Source: a bacterium
Lineage (GTDB): Bacteria; Bacillota; Clostridia; Oscillospirales; Ruminococcaceae
Length of the DNA stretch: 64,000 nucleotides
Assembly: GCA_004561545.1 (NCBI GenBank)
Contig: SFVK01000005.1
Span: forward strand, 28,415-92,414
Direction of reading: 5' to 3'
Position numbers and translations under genes: made by a program. The notes under the pieces were generated by a model. The model had not been told where the DNA came from, ran no database searches, and was given only the letters and a program-made list of their open reading frames with translations. Positions 52,406 to 60,499 of this stretch are shown here, one piece after another. Within the stretch, counting starts at the first letter, position 1. Every line of letters begins with the position of its first letter.

Positions 52406-53254
52406 ATGAAAAAAGTATGGATCAGCGGCGCCAACGGGCACATCGGAACGGCGCTTTGCGCACGGCTGGACCGGAACCGATACGACCTGATCCCCACCGA
52501 TGTGGAGGACGTGGACGTAACCGACATGGAGGCGGCCCGGGCGTTTGCGGAAAAGACCCGGCCCGACGTTATCATCAACTGCACCGGCTTCAACGACGAG
52601 GACGGCTGCGAGACCCACCCCGAACGGGCGTTCCGGGTCAACGCGGTGGCGGCCCGCAACCTGGCGCTGGCGGCAGACGACCTGGGCGCGAAGCTCCTCC
52701 AGATGTCCACCGACGATGTCTTTGCCGAGCCGAGCCATCATCCCTACAACGAGTTTGACAACCCCTGCCCCAAAACCCTCTATGGCCGCAGCAAGCTGGC
52801 CGGGGAACGCTTTGTGATGACGCTGTGCCACCGCTATGTCATTGTGCGCAGCGCCTGGGTGTACGGCATCGGGCAGGACTTTGTCTCCACGGTTCTGGGC
52901 TGCGCCAGGGACCCCAACTGCCCCTGGCTGGCGGTGGCCACCGACCGGGTGGCCTCCCCCACCGGCGCCGACGACCTGGCCGCCGCGGTGGAACAGCTCA
53001 TGGACCGCCCCGCCCTGGGCATCTACCATGTGGTGTGCCAGGGCCATTGCAGCCGGTACGACTTTGCCCGGGAAATCCTGCGGGACGCCCACCTGGAGGA
53101 CCAGCTGGTGCTGCACCCCATCCGCGCCGCCGACGCCGGCGGCGCGCCCAGCTACACCGTGCTGGACAATATGATGCTCCGCCTGGACGGCATTCCCCAG
53201 CCCCGCCCCTGGCGCACGGCGCTCCGGGCCTACATTGAGGGGCTGGAACCCTGA
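52406..53254 (+). CDS. RmlD-like NAD-dependent sugar-nucleotide reductase
   Basis: 282 residues of the extended SDR superfamily, dTDP-4-dehydrorhamnose reductase branch. The N-terminal Rossmann motif is WISGANGHIGTALC, with VIINCTGFNDEDGCETHPE and NAVAARNLA following. The catalytic YxxxK is in LYGRSKLAGE, and RSAWVYGIGQDF follows. RmlD reduces dTDP-4-keto-rhamnose to dTDP-rhamnose. rmlA, rmlB and rmlC are not adjacent, so the substrate is unproven. The ATG at 52406 has GGGAGGAA upstream. A single-gene unit with its own promoter and terminator. Confidence 0.88.
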   Translation: MKKVWISGANGHIGTALCARLDRNRYDLIPTDVEDVDVTDMEAARAFAEKTRPDVIINCTGFNDEDGCETHPERAFRVNAVAARNLALAADDLGAKLLQMSTDDVFAEPSHHPYNEFDNPCPKTLYGRSKLAGERFVMTLCHRYVIVRSAWVYGIGQDFVSTVLGCARDPNCPWLAVATDRVASPTGADDLAAAVEQLMDRPALGIYHVVCQGHCSRYDFAREILRDAHLEDQLVLHPIRAADAGGAPSYTVLDNMMLRLDGIPQPRPWRTALRAYIEGLEP

Positions 53255-53272
53255 ACGGAACAACCGGGCAAC

Positions 53273-53307
53273 AAAAAATCGTGGAGCGTCTGCGCCACGA
53301 TTTTTTT
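53273..53307. terminator. Bidirectional terminator between convergent genes
   Basis: AAAAAATCGTGG (53273-53284) pairs with CCACGATTTTTTT (53295-53307), with further AGCG/CGC pairing inside. T-runs are present on both strands, so it can end both the reductase and the MFS transcripts. Confidence 0.9.
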
Positions 53308-53312
53308 GTGGC

Positions 53313-54458
53313 TTACAGTTTTTCGCTGACGCTGGCCAGCACGGAGCCGGTGACGGCCATGCCCAGCGCCACGGCCAGCAGAATGCCCACGCCGCAGGCA
53401 TCCAGCACCCAGCCGCCCACCAGGTTGCCCACCACGGCGCCCGCCGTGATGGTGCAGCTCATGCAGGCCTGGCCGGTGACCTTGTCCTGCTCCTCCATGG
53501 ACTCCTCGGCATAATAGACCGAGGCGGAGGCAAACAGCGCAAAGGAGAACATCTGCAAAATCTGGGCCGCCAGGATGCCCCACACGCTGCCCGACATCAG
53601 GTACCACACGCCCTTGGCCACAAAGGCCATGCCCGCGATGGTCAGCAGCGACCCGGCGGACCACCGCCGCGCAATGCGGGAAAAGCCGAACATGACGGGA
53701 AGCTCCATGACGGCGGCCAGCGCGATGGCCACGCCCAGGTCGGCGCTGTCGCCCCCCACGGCCCCCAGAATCTGAATCAGGTAGGTGTTGGTGATGTTGT
53801 GGAACGCCAGCATCAGTGTGGAGGCCCCCAGCATCACGCAGAACGCCGGGTAGCGCACAAGAAATCCCCGGCGCTTGTCCGCTTTCGGTTCGGCTTTGGG
53901 CTTTGCGGGCGCCGGCTTGCAGGGCATGAGCAGCACAAACAGAAGGAACAGCGCCGCCGCGCCCAGCACCGCCAGCGGCACAATGCCCCCGCCCAGCCGG
54001 GCGGTGAGCTGGCCCAGCACCAGCGAGAGCACCGCGTAGCACAGCGACCCCACGCCCCGGGCCGAGCCGAAATCCACCGGCTTGCCCTGGCTGCGGTAAT
54101 GAAAGCTGGCCGCGTTGACCAGCGGCATCATGGCGGAGATGAGCATCAGCAGCGCGCCGAACAGCACGCCGGTGACCGCCTGCGGCGGGCGCAGGCAGAG
54201 CAGCACGGCGTCGCCCAGGCCCAGCGCCGCCAGAAGCAGCAGAAGCGGTTTCCAGCCAAGGCGGCCGCCCCGGTCCGCCAGCCGCCCCAGCCAGGGCTGT
54301 AACACGGCGGCAAAAATGCCGAACAGCGCCGTGATGACCCCGATTGCCCCGGCGGAGAACCCTTCCGCCAGCAGAAAGACCGTCACATAGCCGTATCCGG
54401 CACAGAAAAGCATCCAGTATCCGCCCTGCAGCAGGCGGTAGCGCGCGTTGACCGACAT
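53313..54458 (-). CDS. MFS transporter
   Basis: 381 residues with about 12 predicted spans. Features are a first-half loop motif LGRLADRGGRLGWKP (the MFS signature between helices 2 and 3), a central cytoplasmic loop rich in Lys and Pro (PAPAKPKAEPKADKRR, about 185-200), and a related second half. It resembles the MFS_1-like (LacY/HcaT-related) group. The substrate is unknown. The ATG at 54458 has AAAGGGGGG upstream. A promoter at 54566-54595 would give a leader of about 100 bases with a GCAGGACATCCTGC palindrome. Confidence 0.88.
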   Translation of the reverse strand: MSVNARYRLLQGGYWMLFCAGYGYVTVFLLAEGFSAGAIGVITALFGIFAAVLQPWLGRLADRGGRLGWKPLLLLLAALGLGDAVLLCLRPPQAVTGVLFGALLMLISAMMPLVNAASFHYRSQGKPVDFGSARGVGSLCYAVLSLVLGQLTARLGGGIVPLAVLGAAALFLLFVLLMPCKPAPAKPKAEPKADKRRGFLVRYPAFCVMLGASTLMLAFHNITNTYLIQILGAVGGDSADLGVAIALAAVMELPVMFGFSRIARRWSAGSLLTIAGMAFVAKGVWYLMSGSVWGILAAQILQMFSFALFASASVYYAEESMEEQDKVTGQACMSCTITAGAVVGNLVGGWVLDACGVGILLAVALGMAVTGSVLASVSEKL

Positions 54459-54565
54459 GAGCAGTATGCCCCCCTTTGGAACCGGGCGGAACGTCCGGTC
54501 ATAGTGTCCGCTCCGTGCGCAGGCGCAGCAGGATGTCCTGCGCGCGGCAATGTGAAATTATATCA

Positions 54566-54595
54566 ATTATAGCACAGTTTTTTTCCACTTGACAA
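54566..54595 (-). promoter_or_regulatory. Promoter of the MFS transporter gene
   Basis: TTGTCA (54595-54590), 18-base spacer, TATAAT (54571-54566) with an upstream TG (extended -10) on the minus strand. A TTTTCCAC box lies within the spacer. Confidence 0.8.
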
Positions 54596-54910
54596 CCATT
54601 TTTTTGAAAGGTTTTCCCGGCAGGACGCCGCCCCGCAGGGCCTGCCGGCATTGCAGGGTTCGGCAATGCCGCCCCGGCTTAACAATCTGTATCCGCTGCC
54701 ATGGTTGATAACATTCTGTATTGCCCTTTTCCACGGTGCAAATGTTGAAAACCCTGTGGAAAGTGTGGAAAACTTCCCGGGTTTTCCACCAACAACACGC
54801 AAAAGTTGTTTTTTCATGTGGAAAACAGGGTCTTCGACAACAAAATATTGAACTCCCGCCGAGAAAATGGTACAATAAACAGACAGACCCAGGTGCAACG
54901 CTGTGGAAAA
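54581..54910. promoter_or_regulatory. Cluster of seven DnaA-box-like TTTTCCAC/GTGGAAAA sites
   Basis: TTTTCCAC-type sites at 54581-54589, 54727-54735 and 54782-54790; the inverse TGTGGAAAA or TGTGGAAAG at 54755-54763, 54764-54772, 54817-54825 and 54902-54910. They differ by one base from the Gram-positive DnaA box TTATCCACA. The 15-mer TGTGGAAAACTTCCC occurs twice (54764 and 54902), and 54764-54790 forms an inverted repeat. The sites flank the promoters of both neighbouring genes. Confidence 0.6.
54848..54876 (+). promoter_or_regulatory. Promoter of the rhomboid-like/darA/holB/ricT unit
   Basis: TTGAAC (54848-54853), 17-base spacer, TACAAT (54871-54876). A TGTGGAAAA site lies about 30 bases upstream and another about 25 bases downstream. 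Confidence 0.8.
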
Positions 54911-54956
54911 CTTCCCACGCGCCGCCCGGGTCCACATTAAACCATCTGGAGGGCCT

Positions 54957-55607
54957 ATGCGCTGGATTGACAAGCTGGAACGCCGCTATGGGCGGTATGG
55001 AATCCCCAACCTTATGAATATTCTTCTGGTGGGCCAGATCCTTGCCTGGTTCATCATCATGTTCATCAACCAAAACCTGATGTACTGGATTTCCCTCAGC
55101 CGCAGCGGGCTGCTGTCGGGCCAGATCTGGCGGGTGGTGACCTTTGTGTTTATGCCGCCCATCGCCGGGGCCTTTGAGCTGCTGCTCACCCTGTATTTCC
55201 GCTGGTGGGTGGGCAACGCGCTGGAGCGGGCCTGGGGCGATTTCCGCTTTCTGGTTTATGTGCTGGTGGGCATGGCGGGCGCCGTGCTCAGCTGCCTGAT
55301 CACCGGCTCGGGCAGCGCGTCGGGCATTTTTTTGAGCCTGTTCTTTGCCTATGCCTGGATGTGGCCGGACCAGCAGGTGCTGCTGTTCTTTATCCTGCCC
55401 ATTAAAATGAAATGGATGGGCGCCGCTGCGGCGGTGGTCTGGGTGCTGGAATTCCTGACCGGAGGTTTTTCCACCAAGGTCAGCCTGATTTTCGGCATTG
55501 CGGGCTTCCTGGTCTTTTTCGGCAGGGAAATCTTCTTGCAGATCAGGGATGCCATCGTCAGCTACAAGCGCCGCAAGGATTGGGAGCGGCGCGTCAACCG
55601 GAAATAA
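54957..55607 (+). CDS. Rhomboid-like membrane protein, probably without protease activity
   Basis: 216 residues with about six hydrophobic spans. The order fits the rhomboid/derlin fold: IWRVVTFVFMPP resembles the WR motif region, and SGSASGIFLSLFFAYAW sits where active rhomboids have GxSG. The last span, SLIFGIAGFLVFFGREIF, has no histidine, so the Ser-His dyad is incomplete and a pseudoprotease is likely. It ends in a basic tail (YKRRKDWERRVNRK). The ATG at 54957 has GGAGG close upstream; the frame is open 18 codons further. First gene before darA (26 bases). Confidence 0.75.
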   Translation: MRWIDKLERRYGRYGIPNLMNILLVGQILAWFIIMFINQNLMYWISLSRSGLLSGQIWRVVTFVFMPPIAGAFELLLTLYFRWWVGNALERAWGDFRFLVYVLVGMAGAVLSCLITGSGSASGIFLSLFFAYAWMWPDQQVLLFFILPIKMKWMGAAAAVVWVLEFLTGGFSTKVSLIFGIAGFLVFFGREIFLQIRDAIVSYKRRKDWERRVNRK

Positions 55608-55633
55608 CACTCTGTACAGGGAGGAACTGTTTT

Positions 55634-55957
55634 ATGAAACTGGTTACTGCGATTGTCAACAAGGAAGATTCCAAGGCCGTCTGCAACGAGCTGCTCAAGG
55701 CCAAATTTTATGTCACCCGGCTGGCCACCACCGGCGGCTTCCTCATGGCGGGCAACATGACCCTCATGATCGGCACCGAGGATGAGCGGGTGGACGAGTG
55801 CATCGCCTGCATCTCCAAGTGCTGCAAGCAGCGCACCGAGATCGTGCCCGGCACCGCCTCCCTGGGCGTGGGGCTGGAGAGCACCATGCCCATCCAGGTC
55901 ACGGTGGGCGGCGCCACCGTCTTTGTGACCAACGTGGAGCGCTTTGAAAAACTGTAA
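55634..55957 (+). CDS. darA: Cyclic-di-AMP receptor DarA (YaaQ, PII-like)
   Basis: 107 residues of the YaaQ/DarA family, trimeric PII-like proteins that bind c-di-AMP. Recognised by MKLVTAIVNKEDSKAVCNEL, VTRLATTGGFLMAGNMTLMIG and the C-terminal GGATVFVTNVERFEKL. The stop shares one base with the holB start (TAATG). It stands just before holB and ricT, as in Bacillus (yaaQ-yaaR-holB-yaaT), here without yaaR. Confidence 0.95.
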   Translation: MKLVTAIVNKEDSKAVCNELLKAKFYVTRLATTGGFLMAGNMTLMIGTEDERVDECIACISKCCKQRTEIVPGTASLGVGLESTMPIQVTVGGATVFVTNVERFEKL

Positions 55958-56883
55958 TGGCCATGCTGGACCGCATCGCGGGCAACCGTGAGCTGAAACA
56001 ACATCTCAAAACCGCGCTGGCCTGCGGCCGGCTGGCCCACAGCATTCTGCTGGTGGGGGAGCCGGGCTGCGGAGCGGGCTTTGCCGCGCGCTGCCTGGCG
56101 GCGGATTATCTGTATCCCGCCGGCGGCCCCCACGCCGAGGCCGTGCTCCGGGGCCAGGACCCCGAATCCATCACGGTGCAGGGGGAGGGCGCTTCCGGCC
56201 AGATCAAAGTGGAGCGCATCCGGGAGGCGCGGGAGGCCATCCTGCGCTCCGCCATGTCCTGCGACGCGGCGGGCCGGGCGCTCTTTGTGTACGGCGCCCA
56301 GAACCTCAACGGCCCTTCGGCCAACGCCATGCTCAAGACCATCGAGGAGCCGCCCGACGGGGTGCTCTTTCTGCTCACCGCCTCCAGCGCGGCGGCGGTG
56401 CTGCCCACCATCCGCAGCCGCTGCGCCGCCTACACCGTCGCGCCGGTGGAAACGGGGGAGTGCGCGGCCTTTCTGCGCACGGTGCGCCCCGAACTGACCG
56501 AGCCCCAGGCCGCGGACCTGGCGTTCCTCTATGAGGGCCACATCGGCAACTGCCTGCGGGCCGTCAGCGACCCCGATGCCAAAGCCGCCCGGGCTGCGGC
56601 GCGGGAGCTCTGCCGCCAGGCCCGGCAGCAGGATACCTACCGGGCCGAGGCGCTTCTGGCCGGTTACGAAAAGGACAAGGAGGGCGCCGCCGCCCTGCTG
56701 TGGCAGACCACCCAGGCGGCATCCGCCGCGCTGCGCCGCCCCGGCTTTGACGGCCTGGACCCCGACACCGCCGCCCGGGTGCTGCGCGCCGCCAACCGCG
56801 CCGCCGCGGCCATGCGGGCCAACGGAAACCTGCGCCTGGCGCTGGCGGTCTGCGGCATGGAAATGACACAAACGGATCAGTAA
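55957..56883 (+). CDS. holB: DNA polymerase III delta' subunit
   Basis: 308 residues. Clamp-loader subunit with an AAA+ fold. The P-loop region LVGEPGCGAGFAAR lacks the Lys-Ser/Thr pair, as is normal for the non-hydrolysing delta' subunit. ALFVYGAQNLNGPSANAMLK and TIEEPPDGVLFLL match the family, followed by the sensor-like TIRSRC. The zinc-binding cysteines of many delta' subunits are not obvious. Tightly coupled to darA and followed by ricT after 12 bases. Confidence 0.92.
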   Translation: MAMLDRIAGNRELKQHLKTALACGRLAHSILLVGEPGCGAGFAARCLAADYLYPAGGPHAEAVLRGQDPESITVQGEGASGQIKVERIREAREAILRSAMSCDAAGRALFVYGAQNLNGPSANAMLKTIEEPPDGVLFLLTASSAAAVLPTIRSRCAAYTVAPVETGECAAFLRTVRPELTEPQAADLAFLYEGHIGNCLRAVSDPDAKAARAAARELCRQARQQDTYRAEALLAGYEKDKEGAAALLWQTTQAASAALRRPGFDGLDPDTAARVLRAANRAAAAMRANGNLRLALAVCGMEMTQTDQ

Positions 56884-56895
56884 AGGGGGAAACCC

Positions 56896-57741
56896 ATGAA
56901 AGTTATCTCAGTCAAATTCAAGGAAAGCGGCCGGTCCTACTACTTTGACCCCAGGGACCTGGCCATCCGGGACGGGGACTATGTGATTGTCGAGACCGCC
57001 CGCGGCGTCGAGTGCGGCGAGGTGGTGCGCGGCATCCACGACATCCCCTCCGGCAGTTTTCCCCGGGAAATCAAGCCGGTGGTGCGCATGGCCGACGGCA
57101 TCGACATCCGCCGGATGCGCCAGAACCGCGCCGACGAAAAGACCGCCTTTGACCTGTGCGAAAAGCGCATCGCCGCCCACAAGCTGGAGATGAAGCTGGT
57201 GGACGCCGAGTATACGCTGGACCGCAACAAGCTGGTGTTCTATTTTACCGCCGACAACCGGGTGGATTTCCGGGAGCTGGTCAAGGACCTGGCCAGCCAG
57301 TTCCACACCCGCATCGAGCTGCGCCAGATCGGCGTGCGGGACGAGAGCAAGATGCTGGGCGGCCTGGGCGTCTGCGGCCAGCCCTTCTGCTGCAGCCGGT
57401 TCCTCAAGAACTTCCAGCCGGTCTCCATCAAGATGGCCAAGGAGCAGGGCCTGAGCCTCAACCCCGCCAAGATCAGCGGGGCCTGCGGCCGCCTGATGTG
57501 CTGCCTGGCCTATGAGCAGAAAAGCTACGAGTATCTCAACTCCATCACCCCCCAGCCCGGCAGCGTGGTGCGCACCCCCGACGGCGAGGGCACCGTCCTG
57601 GAGGTCAACGTGGTGGCTGGCACCCTCAAGGTGCGCAGCAATGTGGAGAGCCTGGCCCCCAAAATCTATTCCCGCAGCGAGTGCGTCTATCTGCGCGGCG
57701 GCCGCCGCGCCCCCGTGGCCCCCGACCCCGACCCCGAATGA
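56896..57741 (+). CDS. ricT: PSP1-domain protein RicT (YaaT)
   Basis: 281 residues. In Bacillus, RicT with RicA and RicF forms an iron-sulfur complex that stimulates RNase Y-dependent mRNA maturation. The PSP1 domain (about 60-145) includes DYVIVETARGVECGEVV upstream and KLVFYFTADNRVDFRELV. The cysteine clusters VCGQPFCCSRFL and GACGRLMCCLAYE are the likely cluster ligands. The tail is a Pro/Asp-rich repeat. It starts 12 bases after holB, completing the unit. Confidence 0.95.
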   Translation: MKVISVKFKESGRSYYFDPRDLAIRDGDYVIVETARGVECGEVVRGIHDIPSGSFPREIKPVVRMADGIDIRRMRQNRADEKTAFDLCEKRIAAHKLEMKLVDAEYTLDRNKLVFYFTADNRVDFRELVKDLASQFHTRIELRQIGVRDESKMLGGLGVCGQPFCCSRFLKNFQPVSIKMAKEQGLSLNPAKISGACGRLMCCLAYEQKSYEYLNSITPQPGSVVRTPDGEGTVLEVNVVAGTLKVRSNVESLAPKIYSRSECVYLRGGRRAPVAPDPDPE

Positions 57742-57820
57742 TCGGCCCGGCGGTGAATCCGCGCAAAACAAAGGAATGACTTGCCAAAGGTTGAAATTCC
57801 TTTGAATTTGCCCAAAGACC

Positions 57821-57849
57821 TTGCAAAAGGCCCCCCGCCGTGATACAAT
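57821..57849 (+). promoter_or_regulatory. Promoter of the ferredoxin gene
   Basis: TTGCAA (57821-57826), 17-base spacer, TACAAT (57844-57849), about 97 bases before the ferredoxin ATG. Confidence 0.85.
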
Positions 57850-57945
57850 ATGACAAACGCGAAATGCGTACCCGGCCGGGGCGATCCCACCGCACAGGAC
57901 CCGGGTGGGCTTACATACAAGGGTGCGGAGATAAGGAGATAGATC

Positions 57946-58113
57946 ATGGCTCATAAGGTTACGGACGAGTGTGTTGCCTGCGGCGCTTGTGTTGATACTT
58001 GCCCCGTCGGTGCCATCAGCCTGGAAGACAAGGCTGTCGTCGATGCTTCCGCCTGTGTTGACTGTGGTGCCTGCGAGGGTGCCTGCCCCACCGGCGCCAT
58101 CCAGCCGGAATAA
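57946..58113 (+). CDS. 2[4Fe-4S] clostridial-type ferredoxin
   Basis: 55 residues, the classical small clostridial ferredoxin. Two cluster motifs are complete: CVACGACVDTCP (N-terminal half) and CVDCGACEGACP (C-terminal half), each CxxCxxCxxxCP. The ATG at 57946 follows AAGGAGATAGATC. It has its own promoter and terminator. It is a likely electron acceptor for pyruvate:ferredoxin oxidoreductase and donor to hydrogenase or Rnf-type complexes; the partner is inferred. Confidence 0.97.
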   Translation: MAHKVTDECVACGACVDTCPVGAISLEDKAVVDASACVDCGACEGACPTGAIQPE

Positions 58114-58130
58114 TCGGTTGAAACCAGGGT

Positions 58131-58168
58131 CCCCTGCTGCGGCGTCGCCGTGCGGGGGATTTTCTTAT
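58131..58168 (+). terminator. Probable terminator of the ferredoxin gene
   Basis: CCCCTGC (about 58131-58137) pairs with GTGCGGGG-like sequence (about 58152-58159), with an inner GGCG/CGCC stem, followed by GATTTTCTTAT. Confidence 0.6.
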
Positions 58169-58230
58169 ACCGCAGCCCGTTCATTCCCCCGCCGCCCGCC
58201 GGCCGGGGCCAACAGCAAGGAGCGTCCGCA

Positions 58231-59442
58231 ATGAAATATGATTTTACCTCCCTCATGGACCGCCGCGGCCGGGATGCCATCGCGGTGGACCTGCCCGGCA
58301 CCGGCGGCGATTTCGCCCCCGGCGGCCCCAAGCCCGGCTCGGGGTTTGACGTCATCCCCATGTGGGTGGCGGACATGAACTTCCCCACGGTGCCCACCAT
58401 CCCCCGGGCCATCGCCGAGCGGGTGCAGCACCCGGCCTTTGGCTACTTCAACCCCCGCCAGGAATACTTTGATTCCATCATCCGGTGGCAGCAGACCCGC
58501 AACGGCGCCACCGGCCTGTTCGCCGGCTGCATCGGCTACGAAAACGGCGTGCTGGGCGGCGTGATTTCCGCCCTGAACGCCTTCGCCCGGCCCGGCGACC
58601 CCGTTCTGCTCCACAGCCCCACCTACATCGGCTTCACCCACAGCCTGGAGGACAACGGCTACAAGATCGTCCACTCCCCCCTCAAGCAGGACGAAAACGG
58701 CGTCTGGCGCATGGACTATGAGGATATGGACGCCAGGATCAAGGCCAACCGCATCCATGTGGCGGTGCTTTGCAGCCCCCACAACCCCTGCGGCCGCGTG
58801 TGGGAGCGCTGGGAGCTGGAAAAGGCGATGGAAATCTACCGGGACAACGACTGCCTGGTGATCTCGGACGAAATCTGGTCCGACATCATTCTGCCCGGCC
58901 ACACCCACATCCCCACCCAGATGGTCAGCGAGGACGCCCGCCGCCGCACCGTGGCGCTCTACGCCCCCAGCAAGACCTTCAACCTGGCGGGTCTCATCGG
59001 CAGCTACCATATTATCTATGACCCCTATGTGCGGGACCGGGTGAACGCCTGCGCCGCCAAGAGCCATTACAACTCGATGAATGTGCTGTCCATGTACGCC
59101 CTCATCGGCGCCTACCAGCCGGAGGGCTACGAGTGGGTGGACGAGCTCTGTCAGGTCCTGGGCGGCAACGTGGACTATGCCTGCGATTTCATCGCCCGCA
59201 ACTTTGAGGGCGTCCGGGTCAGCAAGCCCCAGGGCACCTATATGCTCTTCCTGGACTGCTCCGGCTGGTGCGTCGCCCACGGCAAAACGCTGGACGAGCT
59301 GCTTCAGGCCGGCTGGGATGTGGGAGTCATCTGGCAGGACGGCCGCCCCTTCCACGGCCCCTGCGCCATCCGCATGAACCTGGCCCTGCCGCTCAGCCGC
59401 GTGCAGGAGGCCTTTGACCGGCTCAAGCGGTATGTCTTTTGA
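58231..59442 (+). CDS. patB: MalY/PatB-family PLP-dependent C-S lyase (cystathionine beta-lyase)
   Basis: 403 residues. Fold-type I aminotransferase-like enzyme. The N-terminus has VIPMWVADMNFPTVPTI, typical of MalY/PatB. The SPHNPCGRVW segment, the cofactor Asp in VISDEIWSDI and the PLP lysine in APSKTFNLAG (about residue 248) are present. It should split cystathionine or cysteine conjugates to a thiol or homocysteine, pyruvate and ammonia. The ATG at 58231 has AAGGAG upstream. Single gene between two terminators. Confidence 0.93.
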   Translation: MKYDFTSLMDRRGRDAIAVDLPGTGGDFAPGGPKPGSGFDVIPMWVADMNFPTVPTIPRAIAERVQHPAFGYFNPRQEYFDSIIRWQQTRNGATGLFAGCIGYENGVLGGVISALNAFARPGDPVLLHSPTYIGFTHSLEDNGYKIVHSPLKQDENGVWRMDYEDMDARIKANRIHVAVLCSPHNPCGRVWERWELEKAMEIYRDNDCLVISDEIWSDIILPGHTHIPTQMVSEDARRRTVALYAPSKTFNLAGLIGSYHIIYDPYVRDRVNACAAKSHYNSMNVLSMYALIGAYQPEGYEWVDELCQVLGGNVDYACDFIARNFEGVRVSKPQGTYMLFLDCSGWCVAHGKTLDELLQAGWDVGVIWQDGRPFHGPCAIRMNLALPLSRVQEAFDRLKRYVF

Positions 59443-59465
59443 CCCTGCTCCATAAAAACAAAAAC

Positions 59466-59498
59466 CGCGCCGCTGTGCCCGCAAAGCACGGCGGCGCG
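59466..59498 (-). terminator. Terminator between convergent patB and glycosyltransferase genes
   Basis: A 13-bp stem (59466-59478 with 59486-59498, one G-T pair). The minus strand continues GTTTTTGTTTTTATG, a good T-run; the plus strand has ATTGTTTGG. Confidence 0.87.
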
Positions 59499-59508
59499 AT
59501 TGTTTGGT

Positions 59509-60393
59509 TCAGCTCTCGGCAATGCCGAAGAAATATTTGTTCAGGCGGAGCTTGTTTTCCTCATACAGGCCCAGATGCTTGTACAGGTCCTTGTAATACC
59601 CCGAAAGCTCCAGCCGGGTGGTCAGCGCGTCGATGGGGTTCAGGTGATGGATGGCGCTGTCGGGGTTCTGTACATAGTTGTAGACGGGGGTGGACAGGGC
59701 GTAGAACTGCTCGGCGTAGCGGATGAAGCTCAGGTTGAAATACAGATCCTCGCTGTAATCCAGATCCTCGTTGCAGCGCACGTCCTCATGCTCCCGCACA
59801 ATGTCGGCGCGGTAGAGCTTGTTCCACATGACGCCGTAATAAAAGCTGGCCGGCTCCTGCATCAGCCCGCAGGCGAAAGAGTACTTGTCCATCGGGCCTT
59901 CCATCAGAAAGCCGAAGGACTGCACCCGGTGGCGGGGGTCCAGAATGGGGTCCAGCGCCCGCTCCACCACGGTGTCCCGCACGGCCTCCGGCAGGCGCAC
60001 CGGCGGCTCGATGCGGTTGTAATGGGCGATCACCATGTCGGTGTGGTATTCCTCGGCCTTTTCCACCATCCTCTGGGTGGCATAGGGCTGGATGAAGTCG
60101 TCGGCGTCCACGAACTGAAAATACTTGCCGGTGGCGCGCTGCATTCCCAGGTTGCGGGTGGCCGAAACGCCGCTGTTCTCCTTGTCGATCACCGTGATGC
60201 GGCTGTCCACCCCGGCGTAGCTCTGGCACACCTGGAAGCTCACATCCCTGCTGCCGTCATTGAGCAGCAGAATCTCCAGATTCTGATAGGTCTGGCGGCG
60301 GATGCTCTCGATGCACCGGGCAATGTGGTCGGCGGCGTTGTACACCGGCACAATGATGCTGACCAGCGGCTGGTTCTGGGGTTCGTTGGGCAT
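59509..60393 (-). CDS. Family 2 glycosyltransferase
   Basis: 294 residues, no membrane span. GT-A fold with SIIVPVYNAADHIARCIESI, LLLNDGSRD and the metal-binding FQFVDADDFIQP. The segment RCNEDLDYSEDLYFN (with the catalytic-base EDL) is typical of capsule and exopolysaccharide GT2 enzymes. Donor and acceptor are unknown. The ATG at 60393 has AAGGAGG upstream. It has its own promoter (60429-60457) and terminator, and no other glycan genes adjoin. Confidence 0.9.
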   Translation of the reverse strand: MPNEPQNQPLVSIIVPVYNAADHIARCIESIRRQTYQNLEILLLNDGSRDVSFQVCQSYAGVDSRITVIDKENSGVSATRNLGMQRATGKYFQFVDADDFIQPYATQRMVEKAEEYHTDMVIAHYNRIEPPVRLPEAVRDTVVERALDPILDPRHRVQSFGFLMEGPMDKYSFACGLMQEPASFYYGVMWNKLYRADIVREHEDVRCNEDLDYSEDLYFNLSFIRYAEQFYALSTPVYNYVQNPDSAIHHLNPIDALTTRLELSGYYKDLYKHLGLYEENKLRLNKYFFGIAES

Positions 60394-60428
60394 GGCGGTG
60401 GCCTCCTTGCGGCATATAGTTTGATTTT

Positions 60429-60457
60429 ACTATACCGCAAAACCGCACAAAAGGCAA
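60429..60457 (-). promoter_or_regulatory. Promoter of the stand-alone GT2 gene
   Basis: TTGCCT (60457-60452), 17-base spacer, TATAGT (60434-60429) on the minus strand. Confidence 0.75.
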
Positions 60458-60499
60458 GGCTGTGACAGGCGGCGGAATTTCCCCCCCGCCCTGGCGGAA

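Larger units (their letters stand above)
54459..54956. other. Divergent spacer between the MFS and rhomboid-like genes
   Basis: No gene. It contains a promoter for each side, a GGCATTGC/GCAATGCC hairpin (about 54646-54669) and the cluster of GTGGAAAA-type sequences listed separately. Confidence 0.75.

Noticed and set aside
54581..54910. Calling this region the replication origin
   Set aside because: dnaA, dnaN or rpmH are not adjacent and there is no AT-rich unwinding region with consensus boxes. Only a DnaA-box-like cluster is claimed.
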